Below, piece by piece: positions 27,084 through 35,431 of a DNA stretch of 64,000 nt. Both the position numbers and the translations under genes were made by a program. This stretch comes from Flavobacterium piscisymbiosum (GTDB lineage: Bacteria > Bacteroidota > Bacteroidia > Flavobacteriales > Flavobacteriaceae), in contig NZ_JAJJMM010000001.1 in NCBI RefSeq assembly GCF_020905295.1, forward strand, positions 1,612,001 to 1,676,000, written 5' to 3'. The notes beneath the pieces were generated by a model, which was not told where the DNA came from, made no database searches, and saw nothing but the letters and a program-made list of their open reading frames with translations. Every line of letters starts with the position of its first letter. The stretch's first letter is position 1.

Positions 27084-27761
27084 TTAGTCTTTAATTTTAA
27101 AGCGAATATACGTAATTGCCTTGTTAATTTCTAAATATTGTTTCTCGTAAAAAGTCTGAAAAGCAGTAACTTCCTCAGGACTTCCTTCGTTTGTATACAC
27201 ATTATGGTTCGCGTATAAAACCTCATGTCCCTCACCGTGAAGCAATCCAAGAGTATAACCGTGCATGAATTCGCTATCGGTTTTAAGGTTTACAACACCG
27301 TCTTTTTTAAGGATTTTTTTATACAATTTCAAAAACTCAGAGTTTGTCATTCTGTGTTTTGTCCTTTTGTATTTAATTTGCGGATCCGGAAAAGTAATCC
27401 AGATTTCATCCACTTCATTTTCATTAAAAATATGATCGATCAATTCGATTTGAGTACGAATAAAAGCCACATTATGAAGACTGGTTTCTACAGCGGTTTT
27501 AGCACCTCTCCAGAAACGTGCTCCTTTAATATCGATTCCAATAAAATTTTTGTCAGGATATCTTTCTGCTAATCCAACAGAATATTCACCTTTTCCACAT
27601 CCTAATTCTAAAACTAAAGGATTATCATTTTTAAAGAAATCAGAGTTCCATTTTCCTTTCAGAGGCATTAAATCGCCTACAACTTCTTCTCTGGTTGGTT
27701 GAAAAACGTTTTGAAACGTTTCGTTTTCTCTGAATCTTTTTAGTTTATTTTTACTTCCCAC
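27084..27761 (-). CDS. trmB: tRNA (guanine-N7)-methyltransferase
   Basis: About 225 residues. I choose GTG 27761 (GSKNKLKRFRENETF follows), which is the usual family start in flavobacteria, over a TTG at 27782. The SAM motif LELGCGKGEYSVGLAERYP, the acid IGIDIKGAR and the TrmB signature WITFPDPQIKYKRTKHR are all present. It forms m7G46 in the variable loop of tRNAs. A conserved C-terminal YLEINKAITYIRF is intact. Confidence 0.94.
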   Translation of the reverse strand: MGSKNKLKRFRENETFQNVFQPTREEVVGDLMPLKGKWNSDFFKNDNPLVLELGCGKGEYSVGLAERYPDKNFIGIDIKGARFWRGAKTAVETSLHNVAFIRTQIELIDHIFNENEVDEIWITFPDPQIKYKRTKHRMTNSEFLKLYKKILKKDGVVNLKTDSEFMHGYTLGLLHGEGHEVLYANHNVYTNEGSPEEVTAFQTFYEKQYLEINKAITYIRFKIKD

Positions 27762-27867
27762 TTTTACAAAAATTTTCAGCAAAATTAAGGAATATAAACG
27801 AATGAAAATAGCGCAATTGGGTTTTAAAGTTTTTTGCCGCCAATTTTTACATTTTGGATCTTTTTTA

Positions 27868-27955
27868 ACCGCAAATTACACAAATTACACAAATTAATAA
27901 ATGAGCAAATTCAAAAAAAATTTGTGGTAATTTGTGTAATTTGTGGTGAAACTTT
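27868..27955. repeat. Inverted repeat between trmB and amt
   Basis: CCGCAAATTACACAAATTAC and GGTAATTTGTGTAATTTGTG are opposite arms; same family as the CCACGAATT repeats. Confidence 0.7.
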
Positions 27956-27960
27956 TAATA

Positions 27961-29343
27961 TTATCCGTAGTGAGCTTCAGTAATAGGTTTTAATTTTGGA
28001 TCAAGCGTTTCATCATGTTGTGATAAATCAAGACCAATATGTTCGTTTTCTTCAGAAACACGAAGCGGAATAATAAAGTTCGTTACTTTAAACAAGAAAT
28101 AAGCCCCGAAGAAAGTAAAGATCGAAACCAAAACCAACGCCATCATATGATGACCAAAAACGTTCCAGCCTCCGTGAAGTAAACTTGCATCTTCGCCATG
28201 AGCAAAAATTGCGGTTAAAATCATTCCCATGATTCCACCAACACCGTGACAGGCAAAAACGTCAAGCGTGTCATCAAATCTTTTAGAGAAACGACAATTT
28301 ACAACCGAGTTAGAAACCAAAGCCGTGATGAAACCAAAAAACATACTTTCAGGAACAGATACAAATCCTGCTGCAGGAGTAATGGCAACTAAACCTACAA
28401 CAGCACCAATACAAGCGCCAAGAGCAGAAACTTTTCTACCGTTCATTCGATCAAAGAAAACCCAGGTTAACATCGCGGCGGCAGATGAAGTTGTCGTTGT
28501 AGCAAAAGCCATTGCAGCAGTTCCGTTGGCCGCAAGAGCAGAACCCGCGTTGAACCCGAACCATCCAAACCATAACATTCCGGTTCCTAATAATACAAAC
28601 GGAATATTGGTTGGGATATGATCGCTATTTTTTCTTTTTCCTAAAACCAGAACCCCTGCCAAAGCAGCAAATCCTGAACTCATGTGTACTACAGTTCCTC
28701 CGGCGAAATCTTTCACGCCAAAATAACTTCCTAAAACACCCGTAGGATACCAGACTGAGTGGCACAAAGGAGCATATATAAAAATCGTAAATAAACTAAT
28801 GAATAGCAAATAAGAGATAAATCGAACGCGTTCTGCAAACGAACCCGTAATAATTGCCGGAGCAATAATGGCAAATTTCATTTGGAACAAAGCAAACAAC
28901 ATAAACGGAATCGTATTGGCCAATTGTTTATGAGGCAAAACCCCCACATAATCCATAAAAGCAAAAGTGGTTGGATTCCCAAAAAAGCTATAAAAATGTT
29001 CTCCTGAACCAAAACCTACAGGATCACCAAAAGCCAGACTAAAACCCACAACAACCCATAAAAGCGTTACAACGCCCAAACAAATAAAACTTTGCAGCAT
29101 CGTCGAAATCACATTTTTTCGGCCTACCATTCCTCCGTAGAAAAAAGATAATCCCGGCGTCATGATCAAAACCAGACAGCAAGAGGTCAACATCCAGGCA
29201 ACATCGGCAGGGACGATATGATCCGTAGTGCCAAATTCAGATAATACGTAACTATTTTCAGTAACTGTTGGCCAAAATGCGCCCGTAATACAAACAATAC
29301 TTATAATAATAAAGGAGATGATCCAGCGTTTTTCTATTTTCAT
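27961..29343 (-). CDS. amt: Ammonium transporter
   Basis: 460 residues with eleven to twelve membrane helices. An N-terminal helix precedes the Amt core: DVAWMLTSCCLVLIMTPGLSFFYGGMVGRKN, given here as LTSCCLVLIMTPGLSFFYGG, then FALFQMKFAIIAPAIITGSFAERV, FAGGTVVHMSSGFAALAG and FGWFGFNAGSA, with VFACHGVGGIMG holding the second pore His. It conducts NH4+/NH3. No glnB (PII) gene adjoins, unlike many amt operons. Its ATG is followed upstream by a gene-free AT-rich region of 260 bases. Confidence 0.95.
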   Translation of the reverse strand: MKIEKRWIISFIIISIVCITGAFWPTVTENSYVLSEFGTTDHIVPADVAWMLTSCCLVLIMTPGLSFFYGGMVGRKNVISTMLQSFICLGVVTLLWVVVGFSLAFGDPVGFGSGEHFYSFFGNPTTFAFMDYVGVLPHKQLANTIPFMLFALFQMKFAIIAPAIITGSFAERVRFISYLLFISLFTIFIYAPLCHSVWYPTGVLGSYFGVKDFAGGTVVHMSSGFAALAGVLVLGKRKNSDHIPTNIPFVLLGTGMLWFGWFGFNAGSALAANGTAAMAFATTTTSSAAAMLTWVFFDRMNGRKVSALGACIGAVVGLVAITPAAGFVSVPESMFFGFITALVSNSVVNCRFSKRFDDTLDVFACHGVGGIMGMILTAIFAHGEDASLLHGGWNVFGHHMMALVLVSIFTFFGAYFLFKVTNFIIPLRVSEENEHIGLDLSQHDETLDPKLKPITEAHYG

Positions 29344-29605
29344 TTTTCAAATACTTTATTTAACCCTATTTTTTTTGGGGTCAAAGTTAAAAAAAAATAA
29401 AGATTTTGATTTTCAGGGCTAATAAAATAGAGGGCGACCTTTTATTTTAGTCAATTTTGTAAAATTCGATCCATTTTTTTGAGAGTATCTTATTTTGAAC
29501 TTCTAATTTACGGATAAAATTGCCAATTGTATTATAATTAATTTGATATACGGCGCTGTAAAGCACTAGAAAAGTTAGGATTATAATAAGAAAGTTCGAA
29601 ATTGT

Positions 29606-30097
29606 TTATTTTTTCTGAAGCTTTGCGATCAGGATGTCTTCGATTGGCGCTTTTATTTTAGTAACCGCATCCACTTCGTCATTAGGAATCGTCATCGATA
29701 ACACATAATGCTGAATCTTCCATTGTTTCCCCACTTTTACCAAAACACCAGAACCGCGACAAATTTTCATCTGCGTATTCAGCAATTCATCAAACCACGC
29801 AATTTTTCCCGATTTATCAAAAAAGATATGACGTTCCAGAGCCGTAAAATTCCAGGTAGTTCCTTTGTCAAAAAACGGTTTTGCCCAAACTTTAAAGTCT
29901 TTTTTGGTCCAGTTTTCGGTAGCATCGGTTCCAATAAAAATTCCATCTTCGGCAATCAAATCAAAGTACGCGTCGAATTTTACATCACCAGCAGCCTTAT
30001 GCCATGCATCGATAGTTTGACTGACTTTGTCTTTTTCAGAAGTTTGTGCATTTGCAAAAGTCGCAACGAATAATAAAAGTAGAATTGATTTTTTCAT
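29606..30097 (-). CDS. Exported NTF2-like (SnoaL type) protein
   Basis: 163 residues. Signal peptide MKKSILLLLFVATFANAQ, then an NTF2 fold: VSQTIDAWHKAAGDVKFDAYF, IAEDGIFIGTDATENW, FTALERHIFFDKSGKIAWFDE, GVLVKVGKQWKIQHYVLSM. The 'GTD.tE.w' and 'W.i.hY.LS' parts are typical of the SnoaL_3 group. It is periplasmic, of unknown ligand. Confidence 0.78.
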   Translation of the reverse strand: MKKSILLLLFVATFANAQTSEKDKVSQTIDAWHKAAGDVKFDAYFDLIAEDGIFIGTDATENWTKKDFKVWAKPFFDKGTTWNFTALERHIFFDKSGKIAWFDELLNTQMKICRGSGVLVKVGKQWKIQHYVLSMTIPNDEVDAVTKIKAPIEDILIAKLQKK

Positions 30098-30129
30098 AAG
30101 GTTTTATTTTGGATTTAAAGTTAGTAAAA

Positions 30130-30426
30130 AATCTTTCAGAGATGCAAAGTTCAAAAGGTGCAGAGTTTTTTAATCGCGCAAAGACGCAAAGGCGCAAAGT
30201 TTTTGGTTCACGCAGATTTAAAAAGATTTAAGCTGATATACGCAAAGTATTTTATAAATTTAATCCCTTAAAACCTTCGCGAACCAAAATCTATTTGAAT
30301 CTTTTTAATCTGTGGCTTTAAAATAAAAACTTTGCGCCTTTGCGTCTTTGCGTGAAATTTTGGCTCAACGATTATAATTCAAATAGCGAAAAATCTTAAA
30401 TTATCTTATATTACTTATATGGTGAA
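30130..30426. repeat. Nested inverted repeat with 28-bp perfect arms
   Basis: 30177-30204 and 30325-30352 are perfect 28-bp inverted arms of the CGCAAAGACGCAAAGGCGCA type. Between them lie CACGCAGATTTAAAAAGATT and AATCTTTTTAATCTGTGG. One arm of the CCATATAAGTGATATAAG family (inverted) lies at the right end near 30400-30425. Confidence 0.85.
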
Positions 30427-30433
30427 ATCTTAC

Positions 30434-30441
30434 TATATTTG
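30434..30441 (+). promoter_or_regulatory. -7 promoter box of the repeat lipoprotein gene
   Basis: TATATTTG, 21 bases before the ATG at 30463. Confidence 0.5.
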
Positions 30442-30462
30442 AGAGCTTTAAAAATCTACATC

Positions 30463-31113
30463 ATGAATCCAAAAATACTTATCACCTCAATATTTGTCAC
30501 TTCCCTGGTTTTTACCTCTTGCAAAAAAGAACTCGAACCACAGGAAAACACACCAACATCAGAATTGGTGAAACTGGGATTGGCAAAAGACACCACAAAA
30601 ACGCAGCAATCGGTCGTTCAAAATCCGGCGGCGAATCCTAATACTGTAATGGGGGCAACGCAAGGAATAAATCCCGCACACGGACAACCCGGACATCGTT
30701 GCGATATTGCCGTGGGCGCGCCTTTAAATTCGGCTCCAACGCAAGGACAAACAACGCAAACTGCGCAACCTGTACAAGTAAATTCAGGTCAGCAAAATGT
30801 AGTAACCACAACAACCGTAGCCCCTACTAAAGTAGCCAAAGGAATGAATCCTGCGCACGGACAACCCGGACACAGATGTGATATTCCGGTTGGAGCACCT
30901 TTAAATTCTCCTGCAGCAAAACAACCAGCTGCGAATACTGCCCAAAGCGGCACTACAACACAAAATTTTACAGTAACGCCACCTGCAAACAATGCAGTTC
31001 CGGCCTTATTAAGCACCGAAGAAACAGCAGTAGCAGACGGAATGAACCCAGCGCACGGAAAACCCGGACACCGCTGTGATATCGCCGTTGGAGCGCCATT
31101 GCCAAAATCATAA
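30463..31113 (+). CDS. Lipoprotein with three HGxPGHRCD repeats
   Basis: 216 residues from ATG 30463 (an in-frame TTG at 30439 lies inside the promoter box). The lipobox is VFTSC followed by KKELEP, so it is lipidated. Three near-identical units occur: INPAHGQPGHRCDIAVGAPL, MNPAHGQPGHRCDIPVGAPL and MNPAHGKPGHRCDIAVGAPL, joined by Ala/Gln/Thr-rich linkers. Each unit has two His and one Cys, suggesting binding of a metal, haem or other cofactor, but no function is known to me. It is followed by a structured repeat element, and transcribed alone. Confidence 0.82.
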   Translation: MNPKILITSIFVTSLVFTSCKKELEPQENTPTSELVKLGLAKDTTKTQQSVVQNPAANPNTVMGATQGINPAHGQPGHRCDIAVGAPLNSAPTQGQTTQTAQPVQVNSGQQNVVTTTTVAPTKVAKGMNPAHGQPGHRCDIPVGAPLNSPAAKQPAANTAQSGTTTQNFTVTPPANNAVPALLSTEETAVADGMNPAHGKPGHRCDIAVGAPLPKS

Positions 31114-31130
31114 TAGTACGTCAATAATAA

Positions 31131-31249
31131 TCTGGGCGTGCCACCAATAAAAAAAGGGGCCAACTATGCAAATCGCTTAGTCGGCCCCTTCTTTTATTGC
31201 TGTCGGGCTATCACTGCTACTGCGGTAGCTTAGCTCTATCCCTCACGCA
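31131..31249. repeat. Structured intergenic element with GGGGCC hairpin
   Basis: Starts TCTGGGCGTGCCACC and ends CTCTATCCCTCACGCA. A central stem is formed by AATAAAAAAAGGGGCC and GGCCCCTTCTTTTATT (31147-31197). I recognise the start GGGCGTGCC, the middle GTCGGGCTATC and the end CCCTCACGC from repeats recurring in flavobacterial genomes; the central hairpin varies. It is also a plausible terminator for the lipoprotein gene. Confidence 0.6.
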
Positions 31250-31474
31250 AAACAGTTTTCAGTCTCAGTTTTCAGTGTACTCTTGTCATCAGAGCGAAGT
31301 CGAAATGTCATTTTAATATAAGTATACGTTCCAATTTTCCGTAGAGATTCCGCACAGCAGTGCGTCTAAATTTTTTAAACACAATCCCTTTGCGATCTCA
31401 AAGCAAAGCATAATTCACAAAACTTCGCGACCTTTGCGTAATCCTTTGTGCCCTTTGCGGTAAAAATCTCCTCT
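31250..31474. repeat. Repeat-rich intergenic DNA
   Basis: Contains CAGAGCGAAGTCGAAATGTC (the GAGCGAAGTCGAAG family) and CGACCTTTGCGTAATCCTTT with GCCCTTTGCGGTAAAAAT. No gene seen. Confidence 0.6.
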
Positions 31475-32635
31475 TTATTCAATCTCAAAAATCGCCTGAA
31501 TTTCTACAGCCGAATTTATCGGTAACGAAGCCGCACCAATCGTTGCTCTCGCATGTTTTCCTTTTTCACCAAAAACCAAAGCCGTCAAATTCGAAGCCGA
31601 ATTCATAAGTCCGGCATGTTGCGTATATTCCGGAGTCGTATTAAAATATCCTGTCAGTTGCACACATTGTTTTACCTTGTTCAAATCGCCTCCGCAAGCT
31701 TCTTTCAAAACCGCAATTACATTTAGCATTGTTTGATATGTAGCTTCCTTCGCCTGATCTTCAGTAACCGTTGCGCCAACTTTTCCCGGATTTAGAATTT
31801 TTCCATCTTTCAAAGCCACCTGATTAATGTATACTTTATGATCCGAAATCGTAAACGGAACATAATTTCCAACCGGTTTAGGCGCTTCAGGAAGCACAAT
31901 ATTATTGTCTTTTAATGTTTTATTGATATCGCTTTTAGTTTCAACCGAAGTGGTTTTTACAGACTTTATATTCTCTGTGTTTTTCAATCCCGAAGCTACT
32001 CTTGCCAAAGCTTTTCCTTGTTCTTTAGCTAAATTCAATTCGCTTTGCGACGGACGAGTTCCTGTAGATCCTGCTAATGAAGTGGCACCAAAAGGCGTAT
32101 TTCCCTGCGGAACCGTTTTATCTAAAGTTGCCGTTCCCATAATTCCGGTTGGTACGATCACCATTCCGTGAGAGGCAAGGATATTCCAGAAAGATAAAAT
32201 CGCAGCTTCTTTTCCTGCTCCAGATCCTGCCGACATGAATACGGTTGCCGGTTTTCCTTCTAAAGTTCTCGAAGTCCAAAGAGGAATACTCTGACTGAAA
32301 AAGTAATTCATATCAGCACTAATATTCGCAAAATGAACCGGACTTCCAAAAGCGATTCCGTCATAATTCGCCAATTCTTCGATAGTTGCAACAGGTAATT
32401 TCTCTACCTCAGCATTCAATTTCTCTTTCGGGTTTATAGATGGAACACGTTTTAAAATCGCTTTTGTATTAGGATATTCCTGAACACCTTCGGCAATAGC
32501 TTTTGCCATTTTGTAAGTTCCACCGTTTTGAGAATAAATCAAAACCAGCACTTTGGTTTCCGGTGATTTTGTTTGTGCATCGGCACCAAAACCTATAAAT
32601 ATGGCGATTAATAATACGAGTAGTTGCTTTTTCAT
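31475..32635 (-). CDS. Exported flavodoxin (WrbA-like)-Rid domain fusion
   Basis: 386 residues. Signal peptide (MKKQLLVLLIAIFIGFGADAQ), then a WrbA/flavodoxin domain (about 28-210): VLVLIYSQNGGTYKMAKAIA for phosphate binding of FMN and YDGIAFGSPVHFANISADMN. A linker leads to a Rid/YjgF domain (about 255-386) with VYINQVALKDGKI and the conserved ARATIGAASLP, whose Arg is the imine-hydrolysis residue in RidA. WrbA reduces quinones; RidA removes reactive imines. Joining both in one secreted chain is unusual. FMN loading in the periplasm is an open question. Confidence 0.85.
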   Translation of the reverse strand: MKKQLLVLLIAIFIGFGADAQTKSPETKVLVLIYSQNGGTYKMAKAIAEGVQEYPNTKAILKRVPSINPKEKLNAEVEKLPVATIEELANYDGIAFGSPVHFANISADMNYFFSQSIPLWTSRTLEGKPATVFMSAGSGAGKEAAILSFWNILASHGMVIVPTGIMGTATLDKTVPQGNTPFGATSLAGSTGTRPSQSELNLAKEQGKALARVASGLKNTENIKSVKTTSVETKSDINKTLKDNNIVLPEAPKPVGNYVPFTISDHKVYINQVALKDGKILNPGKVGATVTEDQAKEATYQTMLNVIAVLKEACGGDLNKVKQCVQLTGYFNTTPEYTQHAGLMNSASNLTALVFGEKGKHARATIGAASLPINSAVEIQAIFEIE

Positions 32636-32639
32636 GAAA

Positions 32640-33900
32640 GTAATTTTAAATAATTTGTAATGGATAATCTCAATTAAGAAACTTGTTTTATTTTAAAAAA
32701 TCAGTTTCTTTTTTGGGACTGCAAAATTACTTCTTACAATACCAAAAAGCGTTATTATTATGTTAATCGTGTTTTGCTGTGCGTTGTTTGTTGTCGATGT
32801 TTTAACAAATCGGGAGTGTGAAACTTTTTAAAGTGGGCTGAAAAACCTAAAAGCAATAGCGTAGTGCAACGCACTACGAATTAAATCAAGAGTTAAAATC
32901 GCCCTGAAAGGGCAACAGCAAATAGACAATAAAGATTAAGGATAACCGCAGTTTCTCATAAAAAATAATGTAAAATAGAATAAATGTTCTCTTTGAAATT
33001 TGGCTTTTGCCCTTACAGGGCTAAAACAACAATGGGTTTTCATTCATAGTGTTTCGCACCATGCTATTGCTAAGGCTCTTTCAGAGCAAAAGGTTTTTGA
33101 ATACTTATAAATTAGAAAATCAAATCTGCAGCATCTGATAAATCTGCGTGGAAAATATTTAACACATAGAAAAAAGTAGATTAATCATTTAATCGTTTAA
33201 TGTGTGGTATTTATATGTGTTTAAAAAGATAACCAATATAAAAGATTAGAAAAAAACTGCAAAATCTATGTGAAAAATATTTGAACACATAGAAGCATAG
33301 AATCAAAAATGAGCAAAAGAAATTTAAATTGGCGCATAGCTATGTGTGTTTAAAAAGAAAAGAGAAACGTTGCATGTTTACAGCTCCAGCGGAGCGACAT
33401 ATTTATAGAAAATTAAAAACAACACCCAACAGAACCCCATCGGGGTGGCATATTGAATCGCGCTAAAAAGTATATGCCGCTCCGCTGGAGCTATTTATTG
33501 ACGCATAATAAAATTAGCTATAAATATGTCGCTCCGCCGGAGCTTAGATTGAAAGTTGTAGCCTTGTTTTTCGCCACGAATTCACCAATACGATAAAAGA
33601 ATAATTCGTGAATTTGTGGTGATTTTTTTATTCATGAACTATGTTTAAATGTGTTCGCATATAAAAAGATCAGAAAAAATCTTCGTAAAAAATATTTAGC
33701 ATATAGAAATATATGATTTAAGAATAAACAAAAAAGAATTAAATGCAAATCAAGATTTGATACATAGCTATGTGTGTTTTAAATAAATGAAATGCCTTTT
33801 TTTAAGTTTACAAAATCTATGTTTCTATGTGTTTAAATAACCCGCTCCTAAAAGTTTATTTATAAAGTAAGCCTATAATTTTCTAACTTCGAGAAAACAA
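32640..33900. repeat. 1.26-kb gene-free region packed with repeat families
   Basis: No gene supported. In order: GCCCTGAAAGGGCAACAG and TTTGCCCTTACAGGGCTAAA-like arms with CACTATGC/GCACCATGCTATTGC (32870-33100); CACATAG/CTATGTGTTTAAA repeats (33160-33360); GCTCCAGCGGAGCGACATAT and its inverted and direct versions (33380-33545); CCACGAATTCACCAATACGA (33570-33630); a second CACATAG cluster (33640-33840). At least four dispersed families abut. Confidence 0.8.
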
Positions 33901-33911
33901 ATCGCCTTATC

Positions 33912-34568
33912 ATGAAAAAAGCAATTGTATACGGAGCAAGCGGATTAGTAGGATCTTATATCCTCGAAACGTTGTTGAATAATGCCAATTACGAACAAGT
34001 AATAATCGTGGTCAGGGCAGCGCTGAACATTCAGCATACCAAATTAAAAACAATAATTGGAGATTATAATTCGCTGACCGAAGTTGTAAAAGGCATTCCG
34101 GTAGATGAAGTTTTTATAGCACTCGGAACCACACAAAAGAAAACACCCGATAAAAAACTATATTATCAAATCGATCATGATTATCCGGTTTTAGCGGCAA
34201 AACTGGCCAAAGAAAACGGAGCGAAAGCAGTTTTTCTCGTTTCGGCCATTGGAGCAAATGCAAAATCGTCGATATTTTATACCAAAATGAAAGGCGAAAC
34301 CGAACAGGATATTATCAATCTGAATTTAGATCATACCCATATTTTTCGTCCATCGATGATTTTAGGCGACAGAAAAGAAAGCCGACCGTTGGAAAAAGTG
34401 TTTATCGGAATATTCAAATTGATTAATCCTTTGTTTATGGGAGGAATGAATAAGTATAAAGGAATAGAAGCAGCCCATATCGCCAAAGCAATGGTCAATA
34501 GTGCGAGCCAACTCAACGAGAAAGTCAAAATATTGCATTGGGAAGAAATGACCCATTTGCTGAAATAA
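33912..34568 (+). CDS. Atypical short-chain dehydrogenase (HTATIP2/TIP30-like)
   Basis: 218 residues. Rossmann start AIVYGASGLVGSYILETLL (GxSGxxG), then VFIALGTTQKK, FLVSAIGANAKSSIFYTKMKGETEQ (Ser/Tyr/Lys catalytic pattern with Y-x3-K) and THIFRPSMILGDRKESRPLE. This matches atypical SDR proteins that bind NADPH; in bacteria the substrate is unknown. It is transcribed alone and ends at a hairpin shared with the convergent hibernation factor gene. Confidence 0.82.
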   Translation: MKKAIVYGASGLVGSYILETLLNNANYEQVIIVVRAALNIQHTKLKTIIGDYNSLTEVVKGIPVDEVFIALGTTQKKTPDKKLYYQIDHDYPVLAAKLAKENGAKAVFLVSAIGANAKSSIFYTKMKGETEQDIINLNLDHTHIFRPSMILGDRKESRPLEKVFIGIFKLINPLFMGGMNKYKGIEAAHIAKAMVNSASQLNEKVKILHWEEMTHLLK

Positions 34569-34569
34569 A

Positions 34570-34604
34570 AAATGGCATTATCCTGATTAGAGATAATGCC
34601 ATTT
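34570..34604. terminator. Bidirectional terminator
   Basis: AAATGGCATTATC and GATAATGCCATTT form a perfect 13-bp stem between convergent genes. Confidence 0.88.
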
Positions 34605-34622
34605 GCATTTGATATATATAAA

Positions 34623-34937
34623 TTAAAACGATTTCTGTTTTTCGAAAGTCGTAGTAAGTGATTTTTTTGCTTTGGCAAGAGCACCGCTAAACGCTTTTTC
34701 CAGTGTATCCGAGTGATCTGTTACGGTTAAGGGTTGTAAATTGGCTACACGAACTTCAATCACACATTTTTTATCGTTTAAGCTGAATTTTTCTCCGTTT
34801 TCATCTCCAAAATGTACTTCAATGCGGGTTATTTTTTCTTCAAAACGAGCTAAACCTTTTTCTAATTCTTCAGAAAAATAAGTTGCTAATCTTTCGTGTC
34901 CTTCGATGTTCTTGTCGGTATTGATTTGAATTTTCAT
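34623..34937 (-). CDS. Ribosome hibernation promoting factor (HPF/RaiA family)
   Basis: 104 residues, the short form. The beta-alpha-beta start (MKIQINTDKNIEGHERLATYF) and FSEELEKGLARFEEKITRIEVHFGD, cited here in part, match the family, as do CVIEVRVANLQPLTVT and LEKAFSGALAKAKKSL. It binds the small subunit to silence or protect ribosomes in stationary phase. It has no C-terminal dimerisation domain. Confidence 0.85.
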   Translation of the reverse strand: MKIQINTDKNIEGHERLATYFSEELEKGLARFEEKITRIEVHFGDENGEKFSLNDKKCVIEVRVANLQPLTVTDHSDTLEKAFSGALAKAKKSLTTTFEKQKSF

Positions 34938-35240
34938 ATCGGTTTATATTTAATGATTATTCTCAAAGCTATCTTTTTTAGAATGAAAACCCAAGTGAGT
35001 TAATAAAACATTATGAAAAAATGTTAGAAAATTTCAAGGCCATTTTTTTATCAGACTTGGCGATTTCCGAAATGTTATTATCGAACACGGATTTAACGGA
35101 TTCACTTCGTGAAAACGCAGATAAAAACAGATTTTTTTATTGTATTTTTTTAGGCTGAGCGAAGTCGGTATGTCAGGCTGAGCGAAGTCGAAGCCCGTTG
35201 CACTTGTCAAACTTGTCTTTCTGCAATTACGTTTAACGAT
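34938..35240. repeat. Gene-free region with GAGCGAAGTCG repeats
   Basis: Includes GGCTGAGCGAAGTCGGTATG and GGCTGAGCGAAGTCGAAGCC in tandem (about 35152-35196) and ACGGATTTAACGGATTCACT (about 35085). These lie at the right edge of the helicase module. Confidence 0.65.
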
Positions 35241-35426
35241 TTAGATTTTTTTAATTTTAAATTTTGTTATGTGTTCGCATACATCACATTTTATAAAGCT
35301 ATTATCATCGACAAACATATTTATTTCAATTTCGTACTCACAAACATGACAATTGTAAAGAACGTCTATGATTTTTATAGGTGAATTAAGTACAGTTGGG
35401 ATTTCTAAGATTGAATATTCTATCAT
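35241..35426 (-). CDS. Small zinc-ribbon-like protein
   Basis: 61 residues from ATG 35426 (an in-frame TTG at 35465 would overlap the helicase gene). Two CxxC knuckles, CHVC and CDVC, are separated by about 20 residues (CEYEIEINMF in between), followed by EHITKFKIKKI. This is a plausible zinc ribbon. It lies 5 bases beyond the helicase stop, so it is probably co-transcribed and may bind nucleic acid or protein. No family is recognised. Confidence 0.6.
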   Translation of the reverse strand: MIEYSILEIPTVLNSPIKIIDVLYNCHVCEYEIEINMFVDDNSFIKCDVCEHITKFKIKKI

Positions 35427-35431
35427 GTTTT

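Noticed and set aside
30789..31163. Minus-strand 124-codon frame over the repeat lipoprotein
   Set aside because: Shadow of the repetitive GC-richer plus-strand gene; it reads through the same repeats without protein-like features.
32640..33900. CRISPR array
   Set aside because: Repeats here are dispersed inverted families of unequal spacing with no constant repeat-spacer pattern; no cas gene is present.
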